A stretch of DNA of 41,728 nucleotides from Pseudomonas sputi (GTDB taxonomy: Bacteria > Pseudomonadota > Gammaproteobacteria > Pseudomonadales > Pseudomonadaceae), in NCBI RefSeq assembly GCF_021603585.1, contig NZ_BQHI01000038.1:1-41728 (forward strand). Reading direction: 5' to 3'. Numbering within the stretch: the first letter of the stretch is position 1; each line of letters opens with the position of its first letter. The position numbers and the translations under genes were made by a program. Shown piece after piece: positions 15,096 through 23,059 of this stretch. The notes beneath the pieces were generated by a model, which saw only the letters and a program-made list of their open reading frames with translations, was not told the origin of the DNA and did no database searches.

Positions 15096-16253
15096 TTACG
15101 CCGCGGCCAGTACGTTGGTTTTATCCAGGTAATACTTGCCGATACCGTGCAAGTTCAAAGGCGACAGGGTGAAGTGCTTCGACCCGGTGTGAATATCGCG
15201 GAAGCAACGCTCCAGGAAGTGCGACTTGTAGACGGCTTTGGAACCGGCCATCGCGTAGATCTGGTTGACCGCATTGACCGAGTTCTCGGTCAGCACCGAG
15301 GCGGCCAGGCCGACGCGGGCGCTGACCGGTTCGCCGATGGTTTCACCACGGTTGATCACCTGATGGATTGCATCTTCCAGCAGCAGTTGTGCGGTGTGCA
15401 CCGAGGAGATGGCGCGACCGGTCTTCTCGAAGATCACCCCTTCCAGGCCCGGATCGGTGTTCACGGCGCGATCGTTGCGGAAATGGTCGACCGCGGCCCG
15501 GGCCACGCCCAGCACGGTGGACATCGCCGCCAGGGTGCCGAACTCGTAGTAACCGGTGGCGTAGGCCCGGGAGCTGCGCGCTTCGGGGGATTGTTTGAGG
15601 GTTTCGACGTCCAGCGAGAAAGACTTGTGGACGATCACGTTGGAGCACTGGAAGTGATGGCTGCCGGTGCCGCGCATGCCCAGGGTGTCCCAGGTCGGCA
15701 GGATGGTGCACTGGCTGGCGGGGACGAAAAACATCCGCACTTCAGGGGTGGTGTTGTTTTCGGTGCCTTTGACGGTGGCGGTGCAGACCAGCCAGTCGGC
15801 GTGGGCCGAGCCGCTGGCGAACGCCCATTTGCCGCTCAACAGGTACTCGTCGCCCATCGGCAGCGCTTCGCCACCGGAGTGGATGGCGCCGATCACGAAA
15901 CCGTCGCAGTGGTTGTAGATCGCTTCGGAAGTGGCTTCCGGCAGGTAGTCCGACAGGCGCCCCATCGCCACTTGCACCGCCAGCTGCCAGGACAGCGAGG
16001 CGTCAAAGCGGGCGAATTCCAACAGCAGGGCCGAAGTGGTCTGGATATCGACCTGGGACCCGCCGAACGCCTTGGACACCGAGGTCCGGCCAAAACCTTC
16101 CTTGAAGAATCGGGACATCACATCCTTGTGCGTCGCGTTGGTCTGCTCGCTGTAATCGCGGTGCTGAATAATCAGCGGATTCAGTGCACGCACCTTCTCG
16201 AGCCATTCATTGGATTCGGAGGGAAGGCTGTTCCATTGCATTAGATTTTTCAT
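15096..16253 (-). CDS. Acyl-CoA-dehydrogenase-fold flavin-dependent monooxygenase (group D-like)
   Basis: The 385-residue protein has the three parts of the acyl-CoA dehydrogenase fold: N-terminal helices (to about 120), a central beta domain with G-K-W-A-F-A-S-G-S-A-H-A-D-W (about 140-155) and L-G-M-R-G-T-G-S-H-H-F, and a C-terminal helical bundle. The dehydrogenase catalytic Glu in the usual Y-E-G-T stretch is missing. After F-R-D-I-H-T-G the sequence reads S-K-H-F-T-L-S-P-L-N, as in oxygenases such as HsaA and DszC. These use reduced flavin from a separate reductase to oxidise their substrate. The substrate is unknown. AGGAG lies 7 bases upstream. The promoter region holds the best copy of the GTAC operator, and the efflux genes follow downstream. 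Confidence 0.75.
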   Translation of the reverse strand: MKNLMQWNSLPSESNEWLEKVRALNPLIIQHRDYSEQTNATHKDVMSRFFKEGFGRTSVSKAFGGSQVDIQTTSALLLEFARFDASLSWQLAVQVAMGRLSDYLPEATSEAIYNHCDGFVIGAIHSGGEALPMGDEYLLSGKWAFASGSAHADWLVCTATVKGTENNTTPEVRMFFVPASQCTILPTWDTLGMRGTGSHHFQCSNVIVHKSFSLDVETLKQSPEARSSRAYATGYYEFGTLAAMSTVLGVARAAVDHFRNDRAVNTDPGLEGVIFEKTGRAISSVHTAQLLLEDAIHQVINRGETIGEPVSARVGLAASVLTENSVNAVNQIYAMAGSKAVYKSHFLERCFRDIHTGSKHFTLSPLNLHGIGKYYLDKTNVLAAA

Positions 16254-16334
16254 AACGGCTCCTAGCTATTATTTATTTACGATCAGCAGACGAAAAAACA
16301 GACAGAACTTTTTATTGTTGTTAAACCCCGATAA

Positions 16335-16365
16335 AAATGTACGTCTACAGTCGTACATTTGACAA
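16335..16365 (-). promoter_or_regulatory. Promoter with embedded GTAC operator, site 2 (monooxygenase)
   Basis: AAATGTACG (16335-16343) and CGTACATTT (16352-16360) are perfect 9-base inverted repeats around TCTACAGT. On the minus strand TTGTCA (complement of 16360-16365) and TACATT (complement of 16336-16341) give -35 and -10 boxes 18 bases apart, so the operator covers the spacer and the -10 box. The start codon is about 80 bases downstream. Twenty-one of 23 bases, 16338-16360, match the site at 17422-17444. Confidence 0.75.
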
Positions 16366-16443
16366 GCACTATTATCAGACTTCTTTCATTTCCCAATAAA
16401 AGAGCAATCACTGTCCGACAATAACCCAAGGCGCAAGAGGCCA

Positions 16444-16467
16444 ACGTAACTTGCGCACAAGTTACGT
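16444..16467. repeat. Perfect 10-base-arm palindrome between two divergently regulated units
   Basis: ACGTAACTTG (16444-16453) pairs exactly with CAAGTTACGT (16458-16467) around CGCA. It lies 17 bases downstream of the hydroxyacid dehydrogenase stop codon (minus strand) and about 80 bases upstream of the operator-promoter at 16335-16365. No T-run follows on the minus strand. It may act as a hairpin terminator without a U-tract or as another operator. Confidence 0.5.
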
Positions 16468-16484
16468 GGCTTGAAACTTTTTGA

Positions 16485-17360
16485 TTACTTCACGCCGGCA
16501 CGCCGGTCACTGACTTTCGACAGTGAGGCCCAGTCCTGATCGGCCTGACCATGGGCCATGCCGTCCAGCAGGTTGTCCTTCAACACGCTGGCAAACGGCA
16601 GCGGCACCTGCGCCGCTTCACCGGCTTCCAGCGCCAGGCGGACATCCTTGAGGCCCAACGACAATTTGAAACCGGCCGGCTCGAATGTTTCATCGACCAT
16701 CAGCTTGCCGTAGCCCTGATAGACCGGCACGGCAAACAGGGTCGAGGTGATCATCTCGATGAACGCCTCGCGACGGATGCCGTACCCGCCGGCCAGGGTC
16801 GAGGCTTCGGCCATGGATTCGATTGCCGAGGCGATCATCAGGTTGGCCGACAGTTTGGCGGCGCAGGCCACCTCGGCCGTGTCGCCCAGCGTCCAGGTCT
16901 TGCGCCCCAGCACGTCGAACAGCGGCTGTACCCGGGCCAGAGCCTCGGCAGGCCCGGAGGCGAGAATGTTCAGATTGCCGGCAGCCGCCACATCGACCCG
17001 CCCCAGCACCGGTGCCGACACGTAACCGACGCCGCGTGCTTCATGTACGACCGCCAGTTCCCTGGCCAGCGCCACGGACACCGTGGACATGTTGACGTGC
17101 ACGCTGCCGGCCTGCAGCCCATCCAGCGCCTTGGCGTCGAAGAACACTGAGCGGATCGCCGTGTCATCGCCGAGCATCGAAATCAGCACCTCGGCCTGCG
17201 CCGCCAGCGCGGGGGTCTCGACCGGTTCGGCGCCGGCCTTGGCCAGTGCTTGCAGCGGTGCCGACGAACGATTCCACACGCGGACCCGATGCCCGGCTTT
17301 CAGCAGGTTCAGCACCATCGGTGCGCCCATCGTGCCCAGACCGATAAATCCCAGTTCCAT
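16485..17360 (-). CDS. NAD(P)-dependent beta-hydroxyacid dehydrogenase (3-hydroxyisobutyrate dehydrogenase-like)
   Basis: The 291-residue protein opens with the Rossmann motif F-I-G-L-G-T-M-G-A-P-M and has a C-terminal all-helical domain, as in the beta-hydroxyacid dehydrogenase family. The substrate-binding motif reads A-P-V-L-G-R, where typical members have A-P-V-S-G-G. The catalytic-lysine helix reads A-A-K-L-S-A-N-L-M, where mmsB in this window has I-A-K-I-C-N-N-L-L. The catalytic Lys is kept but a family Asn is Ala. It is therefore probably not a second valine-pathway enzyme. The ATG at 17360 is used because of a GAGGAA element 8 bases upstream. It shares the operator at 17422-17441 with the divergent luciferase-like gene. 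Confidence 0.8.
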   Translation of the reverse strand: MELGFIGLGTMGAPMVLNLLKAGHRVRVWNRSSAPLQALAKAGAEPVETPALAAQAEVLISMLGDDTAIRSVFFDAKALDGLQAGSVHVNMSTVSVALARELAVVHEARGVGYVSAPVLGRVDVAAAGNLNILASGPAEALARVQPLFDVLGRKTWTLGDTAEVACAAKLSANLMIASAIESMAEASTLAGGYGIRREAFIEMITSTLFAVPVYQGYGKLMVDETFEPAGFKLSLGLKDVRLALEAGEAAQVPLPFASVLKDNLLDGMAHGQADQDWASLSKVSDRRAGVK

Positions 17361-17414
17361 GTCGCGTTCCTCTCTCGATGAGGCGTTCAAAGCCGTTCAG
17401 ACGATGATGCAGAA

Positions 17415-17447
17415 TTGCGATTGTACGTGTACAGGCGTACATTTCAA
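17415..17447. promoter_or_regulatory. Bidirectional promoter with embedded GTAC operator, site 3
   Basis: TGTACG-TGTACAGG-CGTACA (17422-17441) repeats the operator of sites 1 and 2. For the minus strand TTGAAA (complement of 17442-17447) and TACAAT (complement of 17420-17425) have 16-base spacing. For the plus strand TTGCGA (17415-17420) and TACATT (17438-17443) have 17-base spacing. One bound regulator would block both the dehydrogenase and the luciferase-like monooxygenase promoters. The site has three half-sites: TGTAC, GTACA and GTACA. Confidence 0.7.
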
Positions 17448-17515
17448 GTGCCGCGATGATTCATTCTTCACGGCAAGGGTTTCAAACACACCTTTACCCA
17501 AGGCAAGGAGGCTTT

Positions 17516-18661
17516 ATGCAATTCGGGATCTACACCGTTGGCGACGTCACACAAGACCCTACCAACGCCCGTACCCCCAGCGAATCCGAGCGCATCCAGG
17601 CCACCCTGCAAATTGCGCAGAAGGCCGAAGACATCGGACTGGACGTGTTCGCCACCGGCGAGCACCACAATCCCCCGTTCATCACCTCCTCTCCCACCAC
17701 ACTGCTGGCCTACATCGCAGCCAAGACCCAACGCATCATTCTCTCGACGTCCACTACCCTGATCAGCACCAACGATCCAGTGCGTCTGGCTGAAGAATAT
17801 TCGCTGCTGCAAAACCTCTGCGGCGGCCGCATGGACCTGATGCTCGGCCGCGGCAACACCGCACCGGTCTACCCCTGGTTCGGCAAGAGCATCGCCGACG
17901 GTCTGCCACTGGCGATGGAAAACTATCGCCTGCTGCACCGGCTCTGGCGCGAAGAAGACCTCAACTGGAGCGGACGCTTTCGCACACCGCTGAAAAACTT
18001 CACCTCGATCCCCAGGCCCCTCGATGATCTGCCGCCCTTCGTCTGGCACGGCTCGATCCGCACCCCGGAAATCGCCGAGCAGGCCGCGTATTACGGCGAC
18101 GGTTTTTTCGCCAGCCACATCCTCTGGCCCCGGGAGCATTTCATGGCGCTGGTGGAGTTCTACCGCGCGCGGTTTGCCCATTACGGTCACGGCACGCCGG
18201 AGCAGGCGATCGTCGGTCTAGGCGGGCATATTTTCATGCGTCGCAACTCGCAGGATGCGCGCCGTGAATTCCGTCCCTACTTCGACAACGCCCCGGTGTA
18301 CGGCCATGGCCCGTCCCTGGAAGAGTTCATGGAAATGACCCCGCTGGCCGTCGGCAGCCCTCAGGAAATCATCGACAAGACCCTGACCTTCCGCGAGTAC
18401 TTCGGCGACTACCAGCGCCAGCTGTTCCTGTTCGACCATGGCGGCATTCCGCTGAAAACCGTGCTGGAACAACTCGACATGTTCGGCAAGGAAGTCCTGC
18501 CGGTGCTGCGTGAAGAAACCCGCAAACGTCGTTCGCCACTGGCGGCCGAGGCGCCGACTCACGCCAATCGCCTGGCCCGTTTGCACGAGTTGCAAACGCA
18601 ACCTACCGATCCGCGCTCCGACGTGAAGGGTCCGCGACACGACAGCGTGACCGGCCACTGA
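17516..18661 (+). CDS. Luciferase-like FMN-dependent monooxygenase (CE1758-type family)
   Basis: The 381-residue protein has the bacterial-luciferase TIM barrel, with M-Q-F-G-I-Y-T-V-G at the N-terminus, the F-A-T-G-E-H-H motif near residue 45 and G-G-R-M-D-L-M-L-G-R-G near 105. In this family the reduced flavin comes from a separate reductase. It resembles the CE1758 subgroup, whose members are often paired with a reductase; none adjoins it here. The ATG at 17516 is preferred because AAGGAGG lies 7-8 bases upstream. A reading from 17456 would cross the ribosome site. The C-terminal 45 residues are polar and probably disordered. The gene ends just before a REPIN. Substrate unknown. Confidence 0.85.
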   Translation: MQFGIYTVGDVTQDPTNARTPSESERIQATLQIAQKAEDIGLDVFATGEHHNPPFITSSPTTLLAYIAAKTQRIILSTSTTLISTNDPVRLAEEYSLLQNLCGGRMDLMLGRGNTAPVYPWFGKSIADGLPLAMENYRLLHRLWREEDLNWSGRFRTPLKNFTSIPRPLDDLPPFVWHGSIRTPEIAEQAAYYGDGFFASHILWPREHFMALVEFYRARFAHYGHGTPEQAIVGLGGHIFMRRNSQDARREFRPYFDNAPVYGHGPSLEEFMEMTPLAVGSPQEIIDKTLTFREYFGDYQRQLFLFDHGGIPLKTVLEQLDMFGKEVLPVLREETRKRRSPLAAEAPTHANRLARLHELQTQPTDPRSDVKGPRHDSVTGH

Positions 18662-18664
18662 CCC

Positions 18665-18754
18665 TGTGGGAGCGGGCTTGCCCGCGAAGGGGACGGCACA
18701 TTCAACAATCTCGTTGACTGGCAGTCCGCTTTCGCGAGCAAGCCCGCTCCCACA
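18665..18754. repeat. REP doublet (REPIN)
   Basis: TGTGGGAGCGGGCTTGC at the left end returns as its near-perfect inverse AGCAAGCCCGCTCCCACA at the right end, with about 40 bases between. This is the common Pseudomonas REP sequence arranged head to head. It fills the gap between the convergent luciferase-like gene and rmlA and may also stabilise or end both transcripts. Confidence 0.92.
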
Positions 18755-18759
18755 CTTGT

Positions 18760-19680
18760 TCAGGCAGCGCCTTTCAACGGGCGCTGCGCATCCATCGCCA
18801 CCACGTCATCGTGGATCAAACGGGCCAGATACTGACCGTAACCGGTCTTGCTCATGCTGCCCGCGTGCACCAGCAATTGCGCGTCGTCGATCCAGCCCTT
18901 GTGGTAGGCGATCTCTTCAAGGCAGGCGATTTTCAGGCCCTGGCGTTTCTCGATGGCCTGCACGAAATTGCCGGCCTCCATCAACGCATCGTGGGTGCCG
19001 GTGTCGAGCCAGGCCATGCCACGGCCCATCACCGACACGTTCAATTTGCCGCGTTGCAGGTAGACGTTGTTGACGTCGGTAATCTCCAGCTCGCCGCGCG
19101 GCGACGGCTTGATATCGGCGGCAATCTGCAGCACTTCGTTGTCGTAGAAATACAGGCCGGTGACGGCGTAGTTGGACTTGGGCTCGCTCGGTTTTTCGCA
19201 GATGCTCAGGGCCTTGCCGGCCGCATCGAACTCCACCACGCCAAAGCGCTCGGGATCGGCCACGTAGTAGCCGAATACGGTGGCGCCCTCGTCGCGGGCA
19301 GCAGCTTGCAGCAGGGTTTCACCGAAGCCGGCGCCGTAGAAAATGTTGTCGCCCAGCACCAGGCAGACGTTGTCTTCACCGACGAATTCGCGACCGATGA
19401 TGAACGCCTGGGCGAGGCCGTCCGGGCTTGGCTGCACCGCGTAGCTCAGACTCAGGCCCAACTGGCTGCCGTCGCCGAGCATGCGCTGAAAGCCCGGCAG
19501 ATCTTCCGGGGTGGAGATGATCAGGATCTCGCGGATTTCCGCCAGCATCAGCACCGACAGCGGGTAGTAAATCATCGGTTTGTCATACACCGGCAGCGAC
19601 TGTTTCGAGACGCCCAGGGTGATCGGGTGCAGACGCGAACCGGCGCCGCCCGCCAGCAGAATTCCTTTGTACTTGGCCAT
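18760..19680 (-). CDS. rmlA: Glucose-1-phosphate thymidylyltransferase
   Basis: The 306-residue protein has the nucleotide-sugar pyrophosphorylase start [14 protein letters not shown], the [12 protein letters not shown] block and V-L-G-D-N-I-F-Y-G near residue 110. Length and motifs are those of RmlA/RfbA, which makes dTDP-glucose from glucose-1-phosphate and dTTP. It is the last gene of a five-gene operon and begins 42 bases after rmlB. No rmlC or rmlD follows, so the operon alone supplies dTDP-4-keto-6-deoxyglucose and not dTDP-rhamnose. A housekeeping rml set elsewhere in the genome could complete rhamnose. Confidence 0.95.
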   Translation of the reverse strand: MAKYKGILLAGGAGSRLHPITLGVSKQSLPVYDKPMIYYPLSVLMLAEIREILIISTPEDLPGFQRMLGDGSQLGLSLSYAVQPSPDGLAQAFIIGREFVGEDNVCLVLGDNIFYGAGFGETLLQAAARDEGATVFGYYVADPERFGVVEFDAAGKALSICEKPSEPKSNYAVTGLYFYDNEVLQIAADIKPSPRGELEITDVNNVYLQRGKLNVSVMGRGMAWLDTGTHDALMEAGNFVQAIEKRQGLKIACLEEIAYHKGWIDDAQLLVHAGSMSKTGYGQYLARLIHDDVVAMDAQRPLKGAA

Positions 19681-19722
19681 GCTTTTTTCCTTTCAAGCAG
19701 TGAGAGTTCAATGACTGAATGT

Positions 19723-20805
19723 TCAGGCCACGAGGGCCTCGTCGCGTTGTTCGCCGAGACGCTCCAGCGCGTAGGCGCCGGACATCACCCGCACCCACCA
19801 GGCGCGGTTATCCAGATACCAGTCGACGGTTTTCTGCATGCCGCTCTCGAAGGTTTCCTGCGGCGTCCAGCCCAGCGTCGCGTGGATTTTTCCGGCATCG
19901 ACGGCATAGCGTTTGTCGTGGCCCGGACGATCCTTGACGAAGGTGATCAGGTCGCGGAAGTGCGCAACGCCTGGCGGTTTTTCCGCACCGCGCGCCTCGA
20001 GCAAGTCGCACAGGGTGTGCACCACTTCCAGATTGGTCTTCTCGTTGTGGCCGCCGATGTTGTAGGTCTGACCGACCTCACCGCGGGTGACCACCGCATA
20101 CAGCGCGCGGGCATGATCTTCGACGAACAGCCAGTCGCGAATCTGCGCGCCATTGCCGTACACCGGCAACGGCTTGCCTTGCAGCGCATTGAGAATGACG
20201 TGGGGAATCAGTTTTTCCGGGAAGTGATACGGCCCGTAATTGTTCGAGCAATTGCTCATGACTACCGGCAGGCCGAAGGTACGATGCCAGGCGCGAACCA
20301 GATGGTCGGAACCGGCCTTGGTCGCCGAGTACGGCGAACTCGGCGCATACGGCGTGCGCTCGGTGAACGCCGGATCGTCGAGCTCCAGGTCGCCGTACAC
20401 TTCGTCGGTGGAAATATGATGGAAACGGAACGCCGCCTGACGCGCCGCGTCCAGTCGGTTCCAGTAACCACGCGCCGCTTCGAGCATCGTGTAGGTGCCG
20501 ACGATATTGGTTTCGATGAAGGCTTGCGGGCCATTGATCGAGCGGTCCACGTGGGACTCGGCGGCCAGGTGCATCACCGCATCCGGTTGCAGGCGTGCGA
20601 ACAGTTCGTCCAGCGCTGGCTTGTCGCAGATGTCGACCTGACAGAACCGGTAACGTGGCGAATCGGACACATCGGCCAACGATTCAAGGTTGCCGGCGTA
20701 GGTCAGTTTGTCGACGTTGATCACTTCACATTCGGTCTCTTCGATCAGAAACCGCACCACGGCCGAGCCAATGAAGCCCGCGCCCCCTGTCACTAAAATT
20801 TTCAT
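19723..20805 (-). CDS. rmlB: dTDP-glucose 4,6-dehydratase
   Basis: The 360-residue extended SDR has T-G-G-A-G-F-I-G-S at the N-terminus, S-T-D-E-V-Y-G near residue 130 (catalytic Asp-Glu pair) and P-Y-S-A-T-K-A-G near 160 (Y-x-x-x-K). These are the full set of RmlB catalytic residues. It converts dTDP-glucose to dTDP-4-keto-6-deoxyglucose, the branch point to rhamnose, fucosamine-type and other deoxysugars. The ATG at 20805 (M-K-I-L-V-T-G) is chosen because the family starts there; 20823 would add six residues. It lies between the 725-residue toroid gene (54 bases upstream) and rmlA. Confidence 0.95.
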   Translation of the reverse strand: MKILVTGGAGFIGSAVVRFLIEETECEVINVDKLTYAGNLESLADVSDSPRYRFCQVDICDKPALDELFARLQPDAVMHLAAESHVDRSINGPQAFIETNIVGTYTMLEAARGYWNRLDAARQAAFRFHHISTDEVYGDLELDDPAFTERTPYAPSSPYSATKAGSDHLVRAWHRTFGLPVVMSNCSNNYGPYHFPEKLIPHVILNALQGKPLPVYGNGAQIRDWLFVEDHARALYAVVTRGEVGQTYNIGGHNEKTNLEVVHTLCDLLEARGAEKPPGVAHFRDLITFVKDRPGHDKRYAVDAGKIHATLGWTPQETFESGMQKTVDWYLDNRAWWVRVMSGAYALERLGEQRDEALVA

Positions 20806-20859
20806 CAGCGCCTCCCCTGGCAAAATGATGATTGAACGTCCTTCGATGCTGTGTGCAGG

Positions 20860-23037
20860 TCAGTTCAACAACGCGACCCAGTATTGCGACAGCCCTTGCT
20901 CGAGAATCAACAGCGTCTGGATGCAGACGAAGCTTTCGTCGGTGGTTGCCGAAGTCGCGTTGAGCGGGCCGAATCCACCGTCCTGCTTCTGATGGGCAGC
21001 GATCCAGTCTTTCGATTCCTGCAGATAAACCGGTTGCGCATCGAGCAGATACATCGCTGCGATGGCCATGTAAGTGCCCACCAGGCTGACTGCTTTGCCG
21101 GGCCGGTAATGGAACGAGCCGTTGGCCAGTTGCAGCTTTTGCAGCCAGGCGACGGTTTGTTCGGCATCGACGATGCGGCGGTTGAGAATGAACAGCGTCG
21201 ACACCACGCGGTACACCGAAAACGCATCCGGCGGATACCCTGGTTTGTTGGCGAAACCACCGTCGGCCGAACGGCAGCGCAGAGCAAAAGCCATCACGCC
21301 CTGCTCGTCCGGCGCCTTGGCTTCAAGCGCATGCAGCGACAGCACCGCCAGGTTGGTGTGCCAAATATCGGAGCCGAAACCCGGTACATCGCCGAACCCG
21401 CCATCGGAGTTCTGACACGCTTGCAGGTAACGCACGCAACCGCCGATATCGTTCGGCAACGCACCCAGCACTCGCAGCGACAACACCGCGCAGTAGGTGG
21501 CGAACACATCGCTCAGGTGCCCCGGCTGTTCGGCAAATCCGCCGTCGGTGTTTTGCGAAGCCCTGATGCAGTCGATCAGGCTGGCCTTGTTTTCGATTTG
21601 CAGGCCCAGAGCGTGTAAGTCCGAAATCACATGCAACCCGGAAAACACCTGCCAGGTCTTGTCGGCACGGAACCCCAGCGGGGCGGTTTCGGCGGTCAGC
21701 CCGTAAGGCGTTTCATTCGACGCCCGGGCCTTGGCCAGCCACGCCAGATACCGCTGCAGATCGACGTTGATGGTCGGCACGCCATTGGGGTGAATGAGCT
21801 GCACATCGCCACTGCCATCGATCACTTGCAGCTCACGGTTTACCAACGCTGCATCGTCATGATGAGTGAGGACAGTGGCCGGCTCGATGGACTGCAAGGC
21901 GTGGGCGGCGGCGAGCTGGGTTTTAAGGCTTTTGAGGTGCAGCGGCAGGTAGGTCAGGTTACCGATGCTGAAGATCCCCGGTTGACGCGGTGGCGCCCAG
22001 AACTGCCGAATGAACGGCACGGTCGGGTCATCCGGGGTCGACCAGAAATAGCCCTTGCCCATGAACAGACCGCCATTGCTGGCGTCGTGAAACTCCAGCA
22101 ACGCTGTCGTCACCGAAGCCCGGTCCGCTTCGCTTGCGCCGGACGGCAAGGCCTGAATCGCCTGCAACAGCAACGCCACGTCGTAAGCCGTCTTGATCGG
22201 GAATGGCGACTCGTGATTTTTGTACGAGGTGTGCCAGTCGCAACGCACTTTGCCGTTGATCCCCACTCGGTCCCAATACCCGCCGTACGCCGGATCACGG
22301 AACAGTGCCAGGGTTTGCAACAGGAACGAACGAGCGAGATTCGACAACGCATTGTCGTCCCGTGCATCGGCCAACTGCGCCAGCACCAGGCTGACCTGAG
22401 CACGCACGCCGCAACGGGTCAGCGCCACATCGACACAGGATTGGCTGTCGCTGCCGGCGACCCGGCCGATCAGGTTTTCTGCATGAATCTGCAAGTGCCC
22501 GACCAACCCGAACCCCAACGGCTGATTGTCGATACGCGCCAGCAAGGCCGTGGCGCTGATGTCGAGATCGATCGAGGTCGCCAGTTCCAGCGGCGTCGAC
22601 CAATCACTGCTGTACAGGCCGGCGACCGTGGAACGGGCATAGAGTGCTTCGACTTTTTCCAGCAGGCCGTGGATCGCGGCATTGTTCGCCGCGTCCTGCG
22701 GCACCCGGCGCTGATAGGCAATCAATGCCGCCAGCGCGTCCAGTTGCAGCGCCAGTGTCCGGCAGCGTCCGGAACCGTGTGGCGTCCAGTAGCGGTCGGC
22801 CAGTTCGTGGAAACCGCCATTCGACGCATCATGCAAACGCATCAGCCCGTCATGGGCAAAACGCAGTTCGACATCGTCGCCGTGCTCGGCCTGATAAAGC
22901 GTCGCGGCGACCTGATCCTGCAACTGCTTGTCGCTGGAAATCGCAACCTCGCCACTGGCATCGGTCACGGCGAAAAAACCGCCGTGATCGATGTCCTTGA
23001 GGCCTTGATCAAATAGAAACTGCGGATGCAGTGACAT
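20860..23037 (-). CDS. Two-part alpha/alpha-toroid protein: AGE-like N-half fused to prenyltransferase-beta-like repeats
   Basis: The 725-residue protein has no signal peptide. Residues 1-380 show internally repeated G-G-F/Y motifs (D-I-D-H-G-G-F-F at 15-22 and D-P-A-Y-G-G-Y-W at 248-255; H-D-A-S-N-G-G at 69-75 and 317-323) and resemble N-acylglucosamine-2-epimerase or YyaL-type toroids. Residues 490-715 hold five repeats of the form Q-N-x-D-G-G-F, with the Phe at 501, 548, 595, 642 and 689, exactly 47 residues apart, as in protein prenyltransferase beta subunits and squalene-hopene-cyclase-like repeats. The zinc ligands D-x-C are replaced (D-V-F, D-I-W, D-A-F), and no D-x-D-D terpene-cyclase motif was found. 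Catalysis as in those families is therefore doubtful. It sits between the glycosyltransferase and rmlB in one operon. Function unknown. Confidence 0.75.
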   Translation of the reverse strand: MSLHPQFLFDQGLKDIDHGGFFAVTDASGEVAISSDKQLQDQVAATLYQAEHGDDVELRFAHDGLMRLHDASNGGFHELADRYWTPHGSGRCRTLALQLDALAALIAYQRRVPQDAANNAAIHGLLEKVEALYARSTVAGLYSSDWSTPLELATSIDLDISATALLARIDNQPLGFGLVGHLQIHAENLIGRVAGSDSQSCVDVALTRCGVRAQVSLVLAQLADARDDNALSNLARSFLLQTLALFRDPAYGGYWDRVGINGKVRCDWHTSYKNHESPFPIKTAYDVALLLQAIQALPSGASEADRASVTTALLEFHDASNGGLFMGKGYFWSTPDDPTVPFIRQFWAPPRQPGIFSIGNLTYLPLHLKSLKTQLAAAHALQSIEPATVLTHHDDAALVNRELQVIDGSGDVQLIHPNGVPTINVDLQRYLAWLAKARASNETPYGLTAETAPLGFRADKTWQVFSGLHVISDLHALGLQIENKASLIDCIRASQNTDGGFAEQPGHLSDVFATYCAVLSLRVLGALPNDIGGCVRYLQACQNSDGGFGDVPGFGSDIWHTNLAVLSLHALEAKAPDEQGVMAFALRCRSADGGFANKPGYPPDAFSVYRVVSTLFILNRRIVDAEQTVAWLQKLQLANGSFHYRPGKAVSLVGTYMAIAAMYLLDAQPVYLQESKDWIAAHQKQDGGFGPLNATSATTDESFVCIQTLLILEQGLSQYWVALLN

Positions 23038-23059
23038 GGTGAATCCCTCTTCCTTGAGG

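Noticed and set aside
18811-23016. Long plus-strand open frames opposite rmlA, rmlB and the toroid gene
   Set aside because: Same reason: rich in Arg, Gln, His and Val, with no motif and no ribosome site, opposite well-supported genes.
20860-23037. The toroid protein as a squalene-hopene or class II terpene cyclase
   Set aside because: No D-x-D-D acid motif was found, and the repeats fit prenyltransferase-beta repeats better than cyclase QW motifs.
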